Positions 24,743-34,424 of a stretch of 64,000 bases of DNA are shown here, in pieces; the stretch's first letter is position 1; each line of letters begins with the position of its first letter. A program made the position numbers and the translations under genes. The notes beneath the pieces were generated by a model. That model was not told the DNA's origin. It saw nothing but the letters and a program-made list of their open reading frames with translations, and did not search any database. The stretch is from NCBI GenBank assembly GCA_045629945.1, contig JAZQSE010000041.1, forward strand, positions 107,279 through 171,278. Reading direction: 5' to 3'. The DNA comes from UBA1765 sp045629945. GTDB lineage: Bacteria > Fibrobacterota > Fibrobacteria > Fibrobacterales > Fibrobacteraceae.

Positions 24743-27271
24743 CTATTGTTTATCTAGATTGAATCCAAAAAGTAATTGTTGGGTTGTGGGGCAAAATAGC
24801 ATATTGTCAGCAATAAAAGGAGAACCTGCATCGCTAGCAATACTCAAACGTTTTATAGTTTTTCCGGTTTCAATAGAAATTTCAAGCAAATGATTTTTTT
24901 TGTCTATCCAAAGTGAATTTTTATGCAGAGCAAATTTTCCAAAGACAGAATTTCCACCTTTATGTTGCCAAATAATATCGCCCTTAGGGAGAGAATATAA
25001 GCGAAGTTCCTTGTTGTTTAAGCTAAGTAATATAGCGGCGCCTGCTTTTTTATGTTTAATAAATTCAGCATTTAAAATGTCTTGGCCAGGAGAAAGTGTA
25101 AGTAGTGGAGCGTCAAAATCTGTATAAAGTAAAATTCTGGAATCTGTTGTAATGAATGCAATACAGGAGTCGCTTGTGGTAAGGCTTGCAATTTGAGCTT
25201 GTAAAGAAATTTTTTTGTTAATTGGTAAACCAGAAGAATTTTGTAAAAGTTGTATATCTCCATTGGTTGTAACAGAAACAAGATGTTTTTTATGTAATAT
25301 GGTAAAAGTAGGCTCAATACCAATTTTTCTTGACCAAGCTTGCTGAAAATTAGGCAAAAGAATCTTAACTAAAAATCCATTCCATGTAGAAACAAAAAGA
25401 GCGTCTGACGTGAAATAAATGTTGAAAATTTTACCTGGCAAGTCCATTGTTTTTTGTTGAGATAGATTTTCAATATTAAGAATGTTTAAAGAAAATCCAG
25501 AGCCTAATGCAAACCAACGATTATAATGGGCACTAACTGGCGCACTTTCCATTTTTCCTATGGGGTGAGTCCAGCGCAAGGTTCCATTTTTAGAATTTAA
25601 GGCGATTAAATTTTTAGAAGCGGCGTCTATTGTGAAAAGAGAATTGCGGAAAGAGAAAAATTGAGGGTAAAGAGTTTGTTGGGAAATGGGGAGAGAAGTG
25701 ATATAATCTGCGCCAATAATTTTAGCGTAATGGTTGAAAATTTTATTTTTTGGGAGAGAATTCTTTGTGGACAAATTAATGGCTTTAGCCCAAGCTTTTT
25801 CTTTTTCAGGCAGCGGAGCATTTGTTTTTTCTAAATAAAGAGCTTTTAAAAATAAACCTTCCAAATTTCCAGGTTCAAGAGTTAATGCCGAATCAATAAT
25901 AGGGATTGCTTTTTCCCAATTATCTTGTTGTACCCAAATAGAGGCAATCTGAATCATTTTTTGGGATTGAATAGATTTTTTACCATAATGTAAAGCATTT
26001 AAAACTTTTATCGAATTGAGAGTGTGAGGGTAGTATAGTATGCCATTTTGTACCCATGGCTGAGAAAGAGCAGAAACTCCAAGGTGAAAGTTCCAAGTGG
26101 ATTCTAACAATGTATCCAAAGCCAGTAATTCGCCGTTTCTAGAAAGCAGAGCAATTGAACCTGTGTGTAGAGAAATAAGGGAATTAGCAGAAGTTTGTTT
26201 TTGAGAAATAATTTCGCCATTTTGTTTTTTGATTAGAAGAATGTTGCCTGACGGTTCTAGAATAACAAAGTTTGAATTGAGAATAGCGACTTGTTCTATT
26301 GTGTGAGAATTGATGCGCCATTGTGGAACATTAAGATTGTTATTTGAGAAAAACCAAATGGCATCTCCAGAAGACAAAAGGATTCCATTTTTATCTTGGA
26401 AAAAAACAGTGATAGGGTCTAGCATTGATATTGTACCAAATTCTTCACCATTTTCTTTTGAAATCATATGAAGTGCATTGTCCGGGCAATTGAGCCATAG
26501 AATTTCTTGATTGTATAGACTCTTATGTAAAGAACAATCTTTATATTTTTTTTCAGAACGAAAACGTTCGTTTTTACCAGAAAGTAAAACAAGTTCTTCG
26601 CCATCAATGTAGGAAATAGAATGAGGAGATAAATAGAGAAAATCGCTAAGTGTTGATTGTATAGGGATTGATTGAACAGGAAAGATAGATTGATAAGGGG
26701 AGTAGGTAAGAGTATTTGATTCAAGCCACCATACTCCTAAATCGGAAATATGCAAAATCCTTGCAGAAAGAGAAACATCAGCAGGTAAATTAGTTTGTTT
26801 TTTTGTGTTCGGGTTGTAAATTTTATTATTGGTTAATAAAATTAAAACGGAGTCATCATTGAAAAAATGTTTTGCATTTGCGGGGAGATTCAAGTTTTCA
26901 TAAATCATTTTTTCGGCTTCTGGGTTTAGTTTGGCTAAACGTTCTGCATCCCAAAAAGCTTGTGCGGCTAAATTAGTCTGGAGTAAATTTTGTTTGTAGA
27001 AAAAAGAAGCGTTATTAATTTGCCCGGAAATGTCATTGATTTTTCCAATTAAAAAATCAGCTTCGTTTCGTTCCTTTTCATTTCCGTTTCTTGAAATGTC
27101 TTCTAAAATTTTGAGCGCTTCATTAGCTTCTCCTTTCATTTCAAATAAATAAGCGGCTTTTTTAAGTTGTATAGAATAATTTTCAGCATAAGAAATTTGA
27201 ACAGAAATTGTTGTAATAAGCAAAGCCAGAGACATTGCTTTAAAAAACAGTTTCAAGTTCATAATAAGCAT
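24743..27271 (-). CDS. Exported TPR and PQQ-like beta-propeller protein
   Basis: About 842 aa. The ATG at 27271 lies 7 bases after the response-regulator stop; a second ATG at 27262 is also possible. A signal peptide (ending near SYAEN) is followed by a TPR-like helical segment (LKILEDISRNGNEKERNEADFLIGKI), a first propeller (about 140-430) and more TPR-like helices (WEKAIPIIDSALTLEPGNLEGLFLKALYLEK). A second propeller of PQQ/WD type follows, with repeats such as LIALNSKNGTLRWTHPIG. No enzyme motif is visible. It closes a histidine kinase / response regulator operon, so it may belong to the sensing apparatus or its output in the periplasm. Confidence 0.75.
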   Translation of the reverse strand: MLIMNLKLFFKAMSLALLITTISVQISYAENYSIQLKKAAYLFEMKGEANEALKILEDISRNGNEKERNEADFLIGKINDISGQINNASFFYKQNLLQTNLAAQAFWDAERLAKLNPEAEKMIYENLNLPANAKHFFNDDSVLILLTNNKIYNPNTKKQTNLPADVSLSARILHISDLGVWWLESNTLTYSPYQSIFPVQSIPIQSTLSDFLYLSPHSISYIDGEELVLLSGKNERFRSEKKYKDCSLHKSLYNQEILWLNCPDNALHMISKENGEEFGTISMLDPITVFFQDKNGILLSSGDAIWFFSNNNLNVPQWRINSHTIEQVAILNSNFVILEPSGNILLIKKQNGEIISQKQTSANSLISLHTGSIALLSRNGELLALDTLLESTWNFHLGVSALSQPWVQNGILYYPHTLNSIKVLNALHYGKKSIQSQKMIQIASIWVQQDNWEKAIPIIDSALTLEPGNLEGLFLKALYLEKTNAPLPEKEKAWAKAINLSTKNSLPKNKIFNHYAKIIGADYITSLPISQQTLYPQFFSFRNSLFTIDAASKNLIALNSKNGTLRWTHPIGKMESAPVSAHYNRWFALGSGFSLNILNIENLSQQKTMDLPGKIFNIYFTSDALFVSTWNGFLVKILLPNFQQAWSRKIGIEPTFTILHKKHLVSVTTNGDIQLLQNSSGLPINKKISLQAQIASLTTSDSCIAFITTDSRILLYTDFDAPLLTLSPGQDILNAEFIKHKKAGAAILLSLNNKELRLYSLPKGDIIWQHKGGNSVFGKFALHKNSLWIDKKNHLLEISIETGKTIKRLSIASDAGSPFIADNMLFCPTTQQLLFGFNLDKQ

Positions 27272-27278
27272 TTTTAAC

Positions 27279-27986
27279 CTAAACGTTGAATTTATAACCA
27301 ACCGTTGGAATAGTGATTATTTTTGGTGTGGTTGAATTGACTTCTATTTTTTTACGAAGGTTTGCAATATAGTTGTCAATAGTTCTTGTGGTTGGCATGG
27401 TTTCAGATGTATAACCCCACAAGTTTTTAAGAAGATCATCACGTTTAATAACTTCGCCACGATGCTGCCAAAAATATTTTAGAATTTCAAATTCTTTAGC
27501 AGCAAGTTTTAGAGGCTCGTTATTTTTAGTGGCTTCAAATTTTTTAAAGTCAATACGTAAATCTGCAAATTCTACGATATCATCATCTTCAGGAGAAGTT
27601 TCTGCAACAGAAACCGTTTCTGGTGCCCGGCGTAAAAACGCTTTAATGCGAGCTAAAAGTTCCATAAGGGAAAATGGCTTTGTGACATAATCATCTGCAC
27701 CGATTTCAAGTCCGAGAACTTTACTGGTTTCATCGGTTTTTGCCGTAAGCATTATGATGTAGGTTTGTGGGCGTTTTTTACGGATAACACGACAGACTTC
27801 AATTCCACTTTTTTTAGGAAGCATCAAATCTAATAGAACCAAGTCTGGTTTAAAGGAATCTATTTTTTCAATAGCCATTTCGCCGTCTTCGGCTGTTTCT
27901 ACTATATAGTTTTCCATTTCCAAGTTCTCTTGGAGCCCAAAACGAATCAGTTCTTCGTCTTCAACAATTAATATTTTGTGTGACAT
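27279..27986 (-). CDS. OmpR/PhoB-family response regulator
   Basis: 235 aa. The receiver domain has the acidic pair VEDEE, the phospho-acceptor Asp in DLVLLDLMLPKKSG, and the conserved TAKTDE and TKPF. A winged-helix DNA-binding domain follows (KEFEILKYFWQHRGEVIKRD...RTIDNYIANLRKKIE). It should be phosphorylated by the kinase encoded upstream, whose stop codon overlaps this start (TAATG). The spacing to the TPR/propeller gene downstream is 7 bases. Confidence 0.93.
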   Translation of the reverse strand: MSHKILIVEDEELIRFGLQENLEMENYIVETAEDGEMAIEKIDSFKPDLVLLDLMLPKKSGIEVCRVIRKKRPQTYIIMLTAKTDETSKVLGLEIGADDYVTKPFSLMELLARIKAFLRRAPETVSVAETSPEDDDIVEFADLRIDFKKFEATKNNEPLKLAAKEFEILKYFWQHRGEVIKRDDLLKNLWGYTSETMPTTRTIDNYIANLRKKIEVNSTTPKIITIPTVGYKFNV

Positions 27987-30022
27987 TATTCGACCTTCTT
28001 GAATTGAACTGTGAATGTTGAGCCTTTTTGTGGCTTGCTAGTTAATTTAATTATGGCATGGTGTGCATCAGCGGCACGTTTTACAATGGCTAATCCTAAA
28101 CCTGAACCTTTTGTATTGCGTGTCATTTCATCACCAACCCGATAAAAATCATTAAAAATATTTTTTTGTTCTTTTAAAGGAATTCCAATGCCAGAATCTT
28201 CTACTTCAAAAATAGCTTTTTCCTTTTCAGAATAAACACGGATAAAAATATTTCCTGGAGCATTAGTGTATTTAATGGCATTTTCTACAAGGCTTTGAAA
28301 CATACTATTGATTGCTGTATTATCCCCAGAAATAAAATTATCTGGTTCAATACTTTTTTCTATAGTCAAGCCTTTTTCTTCTGCCAGAGGTTTTAATGTT
28401 TCGTAAACGCGTTCAGCTGCTGTTGCTAAATTCAAGCGAACCCATTGGAAGGCAGAACGCCCGTTTTCCATGCGGGTGTAATCTAAAATGGCTCCGATTT
28501 GATTTTCTAAGCGAGTTGCTCCTTTTTCAATGTATTTAGCGTATTCAGGAACTTTTTCTTTTTTAGTTATTCGCCCTTGCGCAATAGATTCTGCATACAT
28601 TTTTATGGCGGTTAAAGGCGTTTTCAATTCATGAGAAACACTAGAAAGAAAATTGGCTTTCATAGAAAGCAGCTTGCGTTCTTGTTGAATGAAACGCAAC
28701 ATAAAGAAAATACCGACAATGACTGTGATAAGAGATAAAATAATTAAGCTTGCGATAAGAATAATTCTTTGTCTAGATTCTGCCTGTAATTCTTTCATAT
28801 CTTTTTCGTAAAGCAGTAAACGCCAGTTTAAGCCATTGCCGATTTCATATTCAAAAGCAATATTTTCACTTTCTTTAGAATTAGAAATAATTAAAGAATC
28901 TTTGTTATCTAAAATAGCGTATGGGATATCTTTCCAATCTTTAGCGATAGAAATTATGGTTTCTGAAAAACGTTTTTGCATTATTTTTTTGTCAAGTAAA
29001 CCAACAATTATTTGAGCCCCCGGTAACCAAGGGTATGACATTCTAAAAAGGATATCGTTTCCTTGTAAGCTATATTTGATACCATCGTTTTCTACTTCAT
29101 TATTTTTAAATAATTGAATAATGTCATTTTGTTTTTCAATATAACTTTCGGAATGAGAAAATTCTCGGTTTAAATTTTCACGTAGATTCCAGAATTTTTC
29201 ACGGCTATCTTGGGAAAGGTCTTCAAAAGAAAGTATTTGATCTAAAACGGTTTCGAAAAAGAATTGCACTGAATACAAATCACCATAATCTTTGCCAGAA
29301 AGGAACTGTTCTAATTTATTTAAAACAAATTCTTCCGCTTTTCGATGTTGTTTTTGTTTGATGAAAATTTCAAAATGTAAAAGAGCTAAAGAAATGGTTA
29401 GGTCAGGTGTTAAATAGCCTTCTTGTTTATGGCGTTTTTCTAAGATATTTAAAAGTTTTAAGGCTTCTTCATAGTTTTGATTTTTATAAGCTATCCGGAT
29501 CATGCCGAGCAGATTCATAGTTTGTTCTTGTTTCGTTTCCAAATTAGAATGTATTAAACGAAAGGAACGTGCAAGCATAGCTTGTTCGGGGAACTGTTTT
29601 TCTGTTACAAAAATTTCTTGTTCTAGAATAGAAGGCGTTATTGGTGAAAAAGTTTTTTGTGAATGCTGGAATAGTTTTGAAAAATGCGGGTAGACTAAAG
29701 TATCAGCATTAAAGAGATAGATTGAAGAAATACCATTGACTTTTTTGTATGGAGAATTCTTGGTTAAATCAGTTAATGTATGAGGTTGTTCGTATAAAAA
29801 AAGTGCTGCCGCTTTTGTTTCTTGCAAAAAAGAATTATGCTCATCTTTAACCGCCGTTTCAAGAGCTATTTTAAAATCTAAACGATTTTCTTCAAAAGTC
29901 TTTTCTGCTAGATAATTGGCATTTAAAATGTTTCGAAAACTAAAAAAAGATAGCAACAACGTAGGTCCTAGAATTAGAACAAAAAAAGCTATAATCAAAG
30001 GATTTTTACGAATAAATTGCAT
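27986..30022 (-). CDS. Sensor histidine kinase with large periplasmic TPR-like region
   Basis: 678 aa. One membrane helix lies near the N-terminus (about 10-28) and a second at about 425-445, with about 390 residues between them outside the membrane. That region includes a TPR-like helical stretch (NQNYEEALKLLNILEKRH) and a possible dCache/PAS-like portion. The cytoplasmic part is a standard kinase: H-box SSVSHELKTPLTAIKMYAE, N-box VENAIKYT, G1 DSGIGIP, G2 GSGLGLAIV. It is translationally coupled to its response regulator. The signal sensed is unknown. Confidence 0.9.
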   Translation of the reverse strand: MQFIRKNPLIIAFFVLILGPTLLLSFFSFRNILNANYLAEKTFEENRLDFKIALETAVKDEHNSFLQETKAAALFLYEQPHTLTDLTKNSPYKKVNGISSIYLFNADTLVYPHFSKLFQHSQKTFSPITPSILEQEIFVTEKQFPEQAMLARSFRLIHSNLETKQEQTMNLLGMIRIAYKNQNYEEALKLLNILEKRHKQEGYLTPDLTISLALLHFEIFIKQKQHRKAEEFVLNKLEQFLSGKDYGDLYSVQFFFETVLDQILSFEDLSQDSREKFWNLRENLNREFSHSESYIEKQNDIIQLFKNNEVENDGIKYSLQGNDILFRMSYPWLPGAQIIVGLLDKKIMQKRFSETIISIAKDWKDIPYAILDNKDSLIISNSKESENIAFEYEIGNGLNWRLLLYEKDMKELQAESRQRIILIASLIILSLITVIVGIFFMLRFIQQERKLLSMKANFLSSVSHELKTPLTAIKMYAESIAQGRITKKEKVPEYAKYIEKGATRLENQIGAILDYTRMENGRSAFQWVRLNLATAAERVYETLKPLAEEKGLTIEKSIEPDNFISGDNTAINSMFQSLVENAIKYTNAPGNIFIRVYSEKEKAIFEVEDSGIGIPLKEQKNIFNDFYRVGDEMTRNTKGSGLGLAIVKRAADAHHAIIKLTSKPQKGSTFTVQFKKVE

Positions 30023-30116
30023 TATGTTTTTGCCAAATACTTTTTGGTGTTAGGTTAAATGACCACTTTAGAAAAGTATAAAAATTTCATACTTCTTTGG
30101 TAGGGGAAAAAAGAAA

Positions 30117-30138
30117 AACGTTCCCGAAAGGGAACGTT
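30117..30138 (-). terminator. Terminator after the LysM gene
   Basis: Stem AACGTTCCC / GGGAACGTT with a tetraloop. In the minus direction it is followed by TTTTCTTTTTT. It separates the LysM gene from the kinase operon. Confidence 0.88.
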
Positions 30139-30159
30139 AAAAGAGTAAACCAAAAAAAA

Positions 30160-31329
30160 TTATTTTACGATATTTGCTCTATGAGTAACCGATACAGAAT
30201 GGCCTAAATCAATGCGGCGACTATTTGAATAAAGTTCGCGGATAAGAACAGATGCGTTATCTTCATCAGCTCCGGTAATAACACCTCTCCCTAATAATCT
30301 AGGAGGAATTGATGCGTCACTTTTGTCTTTTTCCCAAATAGCTACGGCATTACCTGGCTTAAAGCCTTCTTGGATTCCTTTATCAATCAAGACATAAGAA
30401 TACGCTCCGATTACAAGAGTTGGGTCCATAGCATAACTTACTTGAGCCATTTCTTCAAAACTTGCTTCTTTTTCAGACTTATAACCATTTACGTTAATAG
30501 GTTTAAAATCGCGTTTTAAACGAGCTTTGGCTTGACGGATGTAAATTTCTCTGAAACTCTGAACAATAATTGCTCTTGATAAAGTATCTCCGATTGCTGT
30601 AATTTTAGCATAACCGGCTAAGCGTAAAAGAGCTTGTTCACTAAAGGAATTTCCTGCACGAGATGGAATGGAAATTTTCTTGGCATCCCAAATTTCAACT
30701 AAATCGCCTTTCTTTACTTTTTGGCTTGTATTTTTACCAATGCCAACAACGATTTCAGTTTCAGGAATGTGAATTAAAGGTTCTGTTTTTTCTCCTGAAA
30801 CAATAGAGAACCAAGAACTATCTTCTTTTAATTCGTCTAAAGTGTAAACGATCGGAGAATGAATCTGGTAATAGGCATTGAAAATTTTTGGCTGAGGACG
30901 TTTTTGGTAATAATAAACGTTTTCAACTTTTTTCTGTTTTTGGATTTTTGAACGGCTACGCAAGTCGCCAATCATGTTTTCAAAATTATCTTCTCTAGAA
31001 TCTGTTTCGCAACCAGCAGATTTGACTCCATTGGGGAGAGCAGTATCAGACGTTACTCCACAAGGAGATGGAGGAGGAAGTTGCGGTGCTGGTTCGGCAA
31101 CAGTACTATCAGCTGCTTGCTGTTCTCCTAAATAAATGGAGTCACCAGGGTAAATCCAATGAGGGTCTGCAATGTGGCGGTTTTTTTCCCACAAATCAGG
31201 CCAAGTGAAAGGATCTTGAAAAAATTCTTCACTAAGATCCCAAAGGGTGTCACCTTTCTTGACAATATAGGCACCAGAGATAAGAGCTGTGGTACCAAGC
31301 AATATAGCGATAGACTTAAAAATTTTCAT
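30160..31329 (-). CDS. Exported LysM-domain protein
   Basis: 389 aa with a signal peptide (about 1-19). A LysM domain comes right after it: YIVKKGDTLWDLSEEFFQDPFTWPDLWEKN...YPGDSIYL (about 21-68), which binds peptidoglycan. A proline-rich linker with two Cys is followed by about 270 residues without a recognised motif. Internal beta-rich segments such as VKKGDLVEIWD and FKPGNAVAIWEKD look like repeated units. Proteins of this layout occur in Fibrobacter relatives, but their role is unknown. It is a single-gene unit with its own terminator. Confidence 0.8.
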   Translation of the reverse strand: MKIFKSIAILLGTTALISGAYIVKKGDTLWDLSEEFFQDPFTWPDLWEKNRHIADPHWIYPGDSIYLGEQQAADSTVAEPAPQLPPPSPCGVTSDTALPNGVKSAGCETDSREDNFENMIGDLRSRSKIQKQKKVENVYYYQKRPQPKIFNAYYQIHSPIVYTLDELKEDSSWFSIVSGEKTEPLIHIPETEIVVGIGKNTSQKVKKGDLVEIWDAKKISIPSRAGNSFSEQALLRLAGYAKITAIGDTLSRAIIVQSFREIYIRQAKARLKRDFKPINVNGYKSEKEASFEEMAQVSYAMDPTLVIGAYSYVLIDKGIQEGFKPGNAVAIWEKDKSDASIPPRLLGRGVITGADEDNASVLIRELYSNSRRIDLGHSVSVTHRANIVK

Positions 31330-31355
31330 TCTAGAATCCCTTATATGTGCTTAAT

Positions 31356-32669
31356 TTAATCATTTCTATCGGAAAGTGTTCTTTTTCGTTGTATAAAATG
31401 TGGAATATCTTGCACAAAATCGTTAAAATCTTGTTTTTTACCACTAAATTTCCGTTCTTTTGGCTTGATGGCACGTTTTTTAGCTTCTAAAAGAGCCTTA
31501 TTGCCTAATAGTCCATTTCTGTCGGGAACGAAAAGAAATAAAAGTTCAAACCTTGATTCGTTAGGTTCAAAATCCAAAGGCAGCATTTTTCTTAATACAT
31601 AACCTTCATTGCGGAAGTGTTTTATGTCTTTAATAGCTGATTCTAAAGAGTGAGTTTGTAAAAGGACCCTTGCAGGAGCGGCGTTTGCTATTGCATGGAC
31701 TGTTCTTGCCGGTAAAGAATCTTGAGATTCTGGGTGAATATAGATAGTCCAGTTTTTACCTGCTTCTGTTTCAGAGAAAAATTTTTCTATCCATTCTGGT
31801 TCTACGGCACTCCGATGGAGTCTGAAATTATTTGAAGAACGTTTTTGTCGGATTCTTGCGGCTTTTTCGCCATAAGCGTGCATTTCAGCACATTCTACTA
31901 CTTCAAAAGATGGCGCAAGCATTTCAGCTAAAAAAGCAGAACCAGCATTAAACAATAGAAGTCTGTCTTCTTTAGATGGGTGGATAAAAGAGTTTAATTT
32001 TTCGGGAAATTCTACCCATGCTGATTTTTGATGAGGAAGTCTGTCAAGAATGTGAATAGGATAAGGTAAGCCGGCTATGTATTGGAATTCGTTTCCAAAT
32101 CCTTCTTTTAATTCTATTGATAATGAACGAGGTGGATTAGCCGGATCAAATAATATAGCTGGGCGGCATTCAATATGAAAACAAGCTGTAATTTCTTGAG
32201 AATGCATTCTTTGCAAGTATTCTACAAAACTTCTGTAGCCTCTGATGCTGTTACTTCCATGTAAATTGGCTTGTAACAATAAAGCAAATTTTCCGTCTCC
32301 TAAGGCTAAAAATAAAAGTTGCCTAATTGCACTTTTAAAAGCTTTTAAATGTTCTTTGCGAAGTTGCGTATGAATAGCTTGTACTACTTTAGGAGTAACT
32401 CCAGTTTTCCCGAGAGAAATGATTTTTAAAAGGTGATGTTTTCCTTGGAGTTCATTGATAATACGCCAATCGGTAAGAGTTTCATCGATAGGTTTTGAAA
32501 ACCAGGCTTGAATTTTTCCAGGAATTTTATTTTCAGCAATCCAAGTTGAAAAAAATTGTTTTTTACCTTCTAAAGAAGTAGGAACAAAAACTTCTTTCTG
32601 AAAAGAAGCTTTGTTTGCAGAAATAGCTTTTGGATTTAATCTTGTTTTCGAACGTTTAAATGTTTTCAT
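31356..32669 (-). CDS. Degenerate TrmA/RlmD-type RNA methyltransferase homologue
   Basis: 437 aa from the ATG at 32669, 5 bases after the upstream stop codon. No clear Shine-Dalgarno is visible, so it is likely coupled. The C-terminal half follows the order of uracil-C5 RNA methyltransferases: LLLFNAGSAFLAEML in place of the SAM loop (D-x-Y-C-G-x-G), FEVVECAEMHAYGEKAARI in place of the ribose-binding strand, LLQTHSLESAIKDI in place of the catalytic SCNPxTLARD, and GYVLRKMLPLDFEP in place of GYxxxxxxPxDMFPQT. The catalytic Cys and the SAM-loop residues are gone. It is therefore probably not an active methyltransferase. An RNA-binding or accessory role is only a guess. Confidence 0.6.
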   Translation of the reverse strand: MKTFKRSKTRLNPKAISANKASFQKEVFVPTSLEGKKQFFSTWIAENKIPGKIQAWFSKPIDETLTDWRIINELQGKHHLLKIISLGKTGVTPKVVQAIHTQLRKEHLKAFKSAIRQLLFLALGDGKFALLLQANLHGSNSIRGYRSFVEYLQRMHSQEITACFHIECRPAILFDPANPPRSLSIELKEGFGNEFQYIAGLPYPIHILDRLPHQKSAWVEFPEKLNSFIHPSKEDRLLLFNAGSAFLAEMLAPSFEVVECAEMHAYGEKAARIRQKRSSNNFRLHRSAVEPEWIEKFFSETEAGKNWTIYIHPESQDSLPARTVHAIANAAPARVLLQTHSLESAIKDIKHFRNEGYVLRKMLPLDFEPNESRFELLFLFVPDRNGLLGNKALLEAKKRAIKPKERKFSGKKQDFNDFVQDIPHFIQRKRTLSDRND

Positions 32670-32674
32670 AAAAA

Positions 32675-34372
32675 TTAAGGGATAAATTGCGGGAATCGCC
32701 ATGAACATTCTCTTGCAAATGTTGGCGGGAATTCACGGAATGTTCCATTGACTTGGAATATGTTCGGACTACCTTCCATAGGCATAAGTGATAAATGGCT
32801 ATCGGCTCTTGCTGCGACATACGGAAATTCGTCTGGGTTTGCGGCTGTGATAACAGCGCTTCCTGTCATAGAGAGAATAGCATCAATCATTTGCATCAAA
32901 AGCTGTGGAGGAGTTCCGGCAGCACGTGCCGTTTTTGGTGAATGCAGAATAGAGGACAATGGGTCAATTACAATTAACTTGTAATCGTGATTTTCTAATT
33001 TTTTAGCACCCTGAACACGTTTGGCAATATATTGGGCTATTTCAAGTGGAGACATGGCATTGCCACGCATATTCAAAAAGCCTAAACGATTGGTGGCAGG
33101 GCTAATGCCTTTGCGTTCGGCTAAAAGGTGTAATCGGTTTAAAAATGCAGAACGAGTTAATTCAAAGTTAATGAAAAGAACATCATGCGGTTGTGTTTGA
33201 CAACCAAGCCATTCATCACCATAACAAACAGACAAGGCAATATCTAATAAGGCAAATGATTTTCCTGATTTTGGTGGGGCAGAAAGCAGCATAAGTTCGC
33301 CAGCTCGCAACATGCCGTCTAAAATCATTTCATCTTGTTTAGGAGCTTCTTCAGAAGCACTTGCTTGTTCAATTAAAGGTTTGCCGTCTAAACTATATTC
33401 AACCCATTCTTGCCATTCGGTAAAGTTTTTAGCGCCTTGAGAAAGACCAATTAAGTATTGTTGTTTACCGTTTCTGAGAACGCCAGGCATACGTACCATG
33501 CAATCTGGGCGTTTGTTGGCAGAGTCAACTTTAAAACCTTGACTATCAAGAGTTTTAAAAAGAAAATCTACGCGTTCAGAAAATTCTTCGCCATCATTAG
33601 CTTCAATTTTAATCCATGCCTGAACAGAATTAGCACCTGTATTAACCAAAGCAGCGCAAGGGAGATTTAAAGCTTTGTAATAGGCAAGCTGTTTGGCTAG
33701 AGTCATTTTTGGATTATCTACAACAACGTAACGATAACGCCATTTTTCGTCTTTGGAACCAGGTTCTGGAGCAGTTGGGTTTACTGCAAGCAAAGCTCCT
33801 TCTGGGCCGTCAAGACTTTTCATTATTTTGCGAATAGCATCGCTTTGTGATGTGATAACAGAAACTTTTTCTTCTGTAAATTCAGAAGTATTTGAAATTT
33901 TAAAAGCTATGGTTTCTTCTGGTAAAAATACGGCACTTAAAAGTTTTGCAAGGTCTTTTCGCCAGTCTGCAGAAGGCCAAGGAATGGAAAGCGCTTCAGG
34001 GTCAATTCTGTGGTTTTGCAAAAGTTCAAGGGACTGCATGTCAAGGCCCATAGCAAGACGTGGGTCCAAAAACATGGCTGCCGGAACAGGTTGTGCGGTC
34101 TGAGAGTCTTGCTGTTTTGTAGAAGTTGAAGAGTCTTCTTCTCTTTCTTTACTACGTTTTTCGGCAGAAAAAGCCCGACGGATAATAGATTCTGCTTCTT
34201 CTGGCGAAAGACCTTCGTCTTTTGCTTTACCTCCAAGTTGAAAGGAGGTCTCCATAAAAGTCCAACCTTCAGCGTGAGCCGCTTCTGCAGCATGAAATAA
34301 AGCATCTTTAAGATTTGCTTCTGTATGCGTCGCTTTTATAAAGTTGTTGATTATTTCTTTTGGAGATTCCAT
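32675..34372 (-). CDS. PrimPol-like plus RepA/RecA-like ATPase protein
   Basis: 565 aa with GAGGT before the ATG. A helical N-terminal segment (1-70) and a charged linker precede a region (about 190-315) that resembles archaeo-eukaryotic primases of phage and plasmid type: YRYVVVDNPKM, LVNTGANSVQAWIKI, then DSANKRPDCMVRMPGV. The usual catalytic His of the S-x-H motif appears as Gln (SVQAW). A RecA/RepA-like ATPase follows, with intact Walker A SAPPKSGKS (364-372) and Walker B LIVIDPLSS (467-473). This arrangement is known from replication proteins of mobile elements. Here it sits among chromosomal genes, followed by the degenerate methyltransferase in the same operon. Confidence 0.72.
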   Translation of the reverse strand: MESPKEIINNFIKATHTEANLKDALFHAAEAAHAEGWTFMETSFQLGGKAKDEGLSPEEAESIIRRAFSAEKRSKEREEDSSTSTKQQDSQTAQPVPAAMFLDPRLAMGLDMQSLELLQNHRIDPEALSIPWPSADWRKDLAKLLSAVFLPEETIAFKISNTSEFTEEKVSVITSQSDAIRKIMKSLDGPEGALLAVNPTAPEPGSKDEKWRYRYVVVDNPKMTLAKQLAYYKALNLPCAALVNTGANSVQAWIKIEANDGEEFSERVDFLFKTLDSQGFKVDSANKRPDCMVRMPGVLRNGKQQYLIGLSQGAKNFTEWQEWVEYSLDGKPLIEQASASEEAPKQDEMILDGMLRAGELMLLSAPPKSGKSFALLDIALSVCYGDEWLGCQTQPHDVLFINFELTRSAFLNRLHLLAERKGISPATNRLGFLNMRGNAMSPLEIAQYIAKRVQGAKKLENHDYKLIVIDPLSSILHSPKTARAAGTPPQLLMQMIDAILSMTGSAVITAANPDEFPYVAARADSHLSLMPMEGSPNIFQVNGTFREFPPTFARECSWRFPQFIP

Positions 34373-34424
34373 ATTGACCTCAGAGATTTTATTTATAAGT
34401 ATTTATAAATATATAATTTGATTT

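Noticed and set aside
17924..34372. Prophage, suggested by two primase/helicase-like genes
   Set aside because: No integrase, capsid, terminase, lysis or att sites. The neighbours are housekeeping genes on both sides, so a resident phage is not supported.
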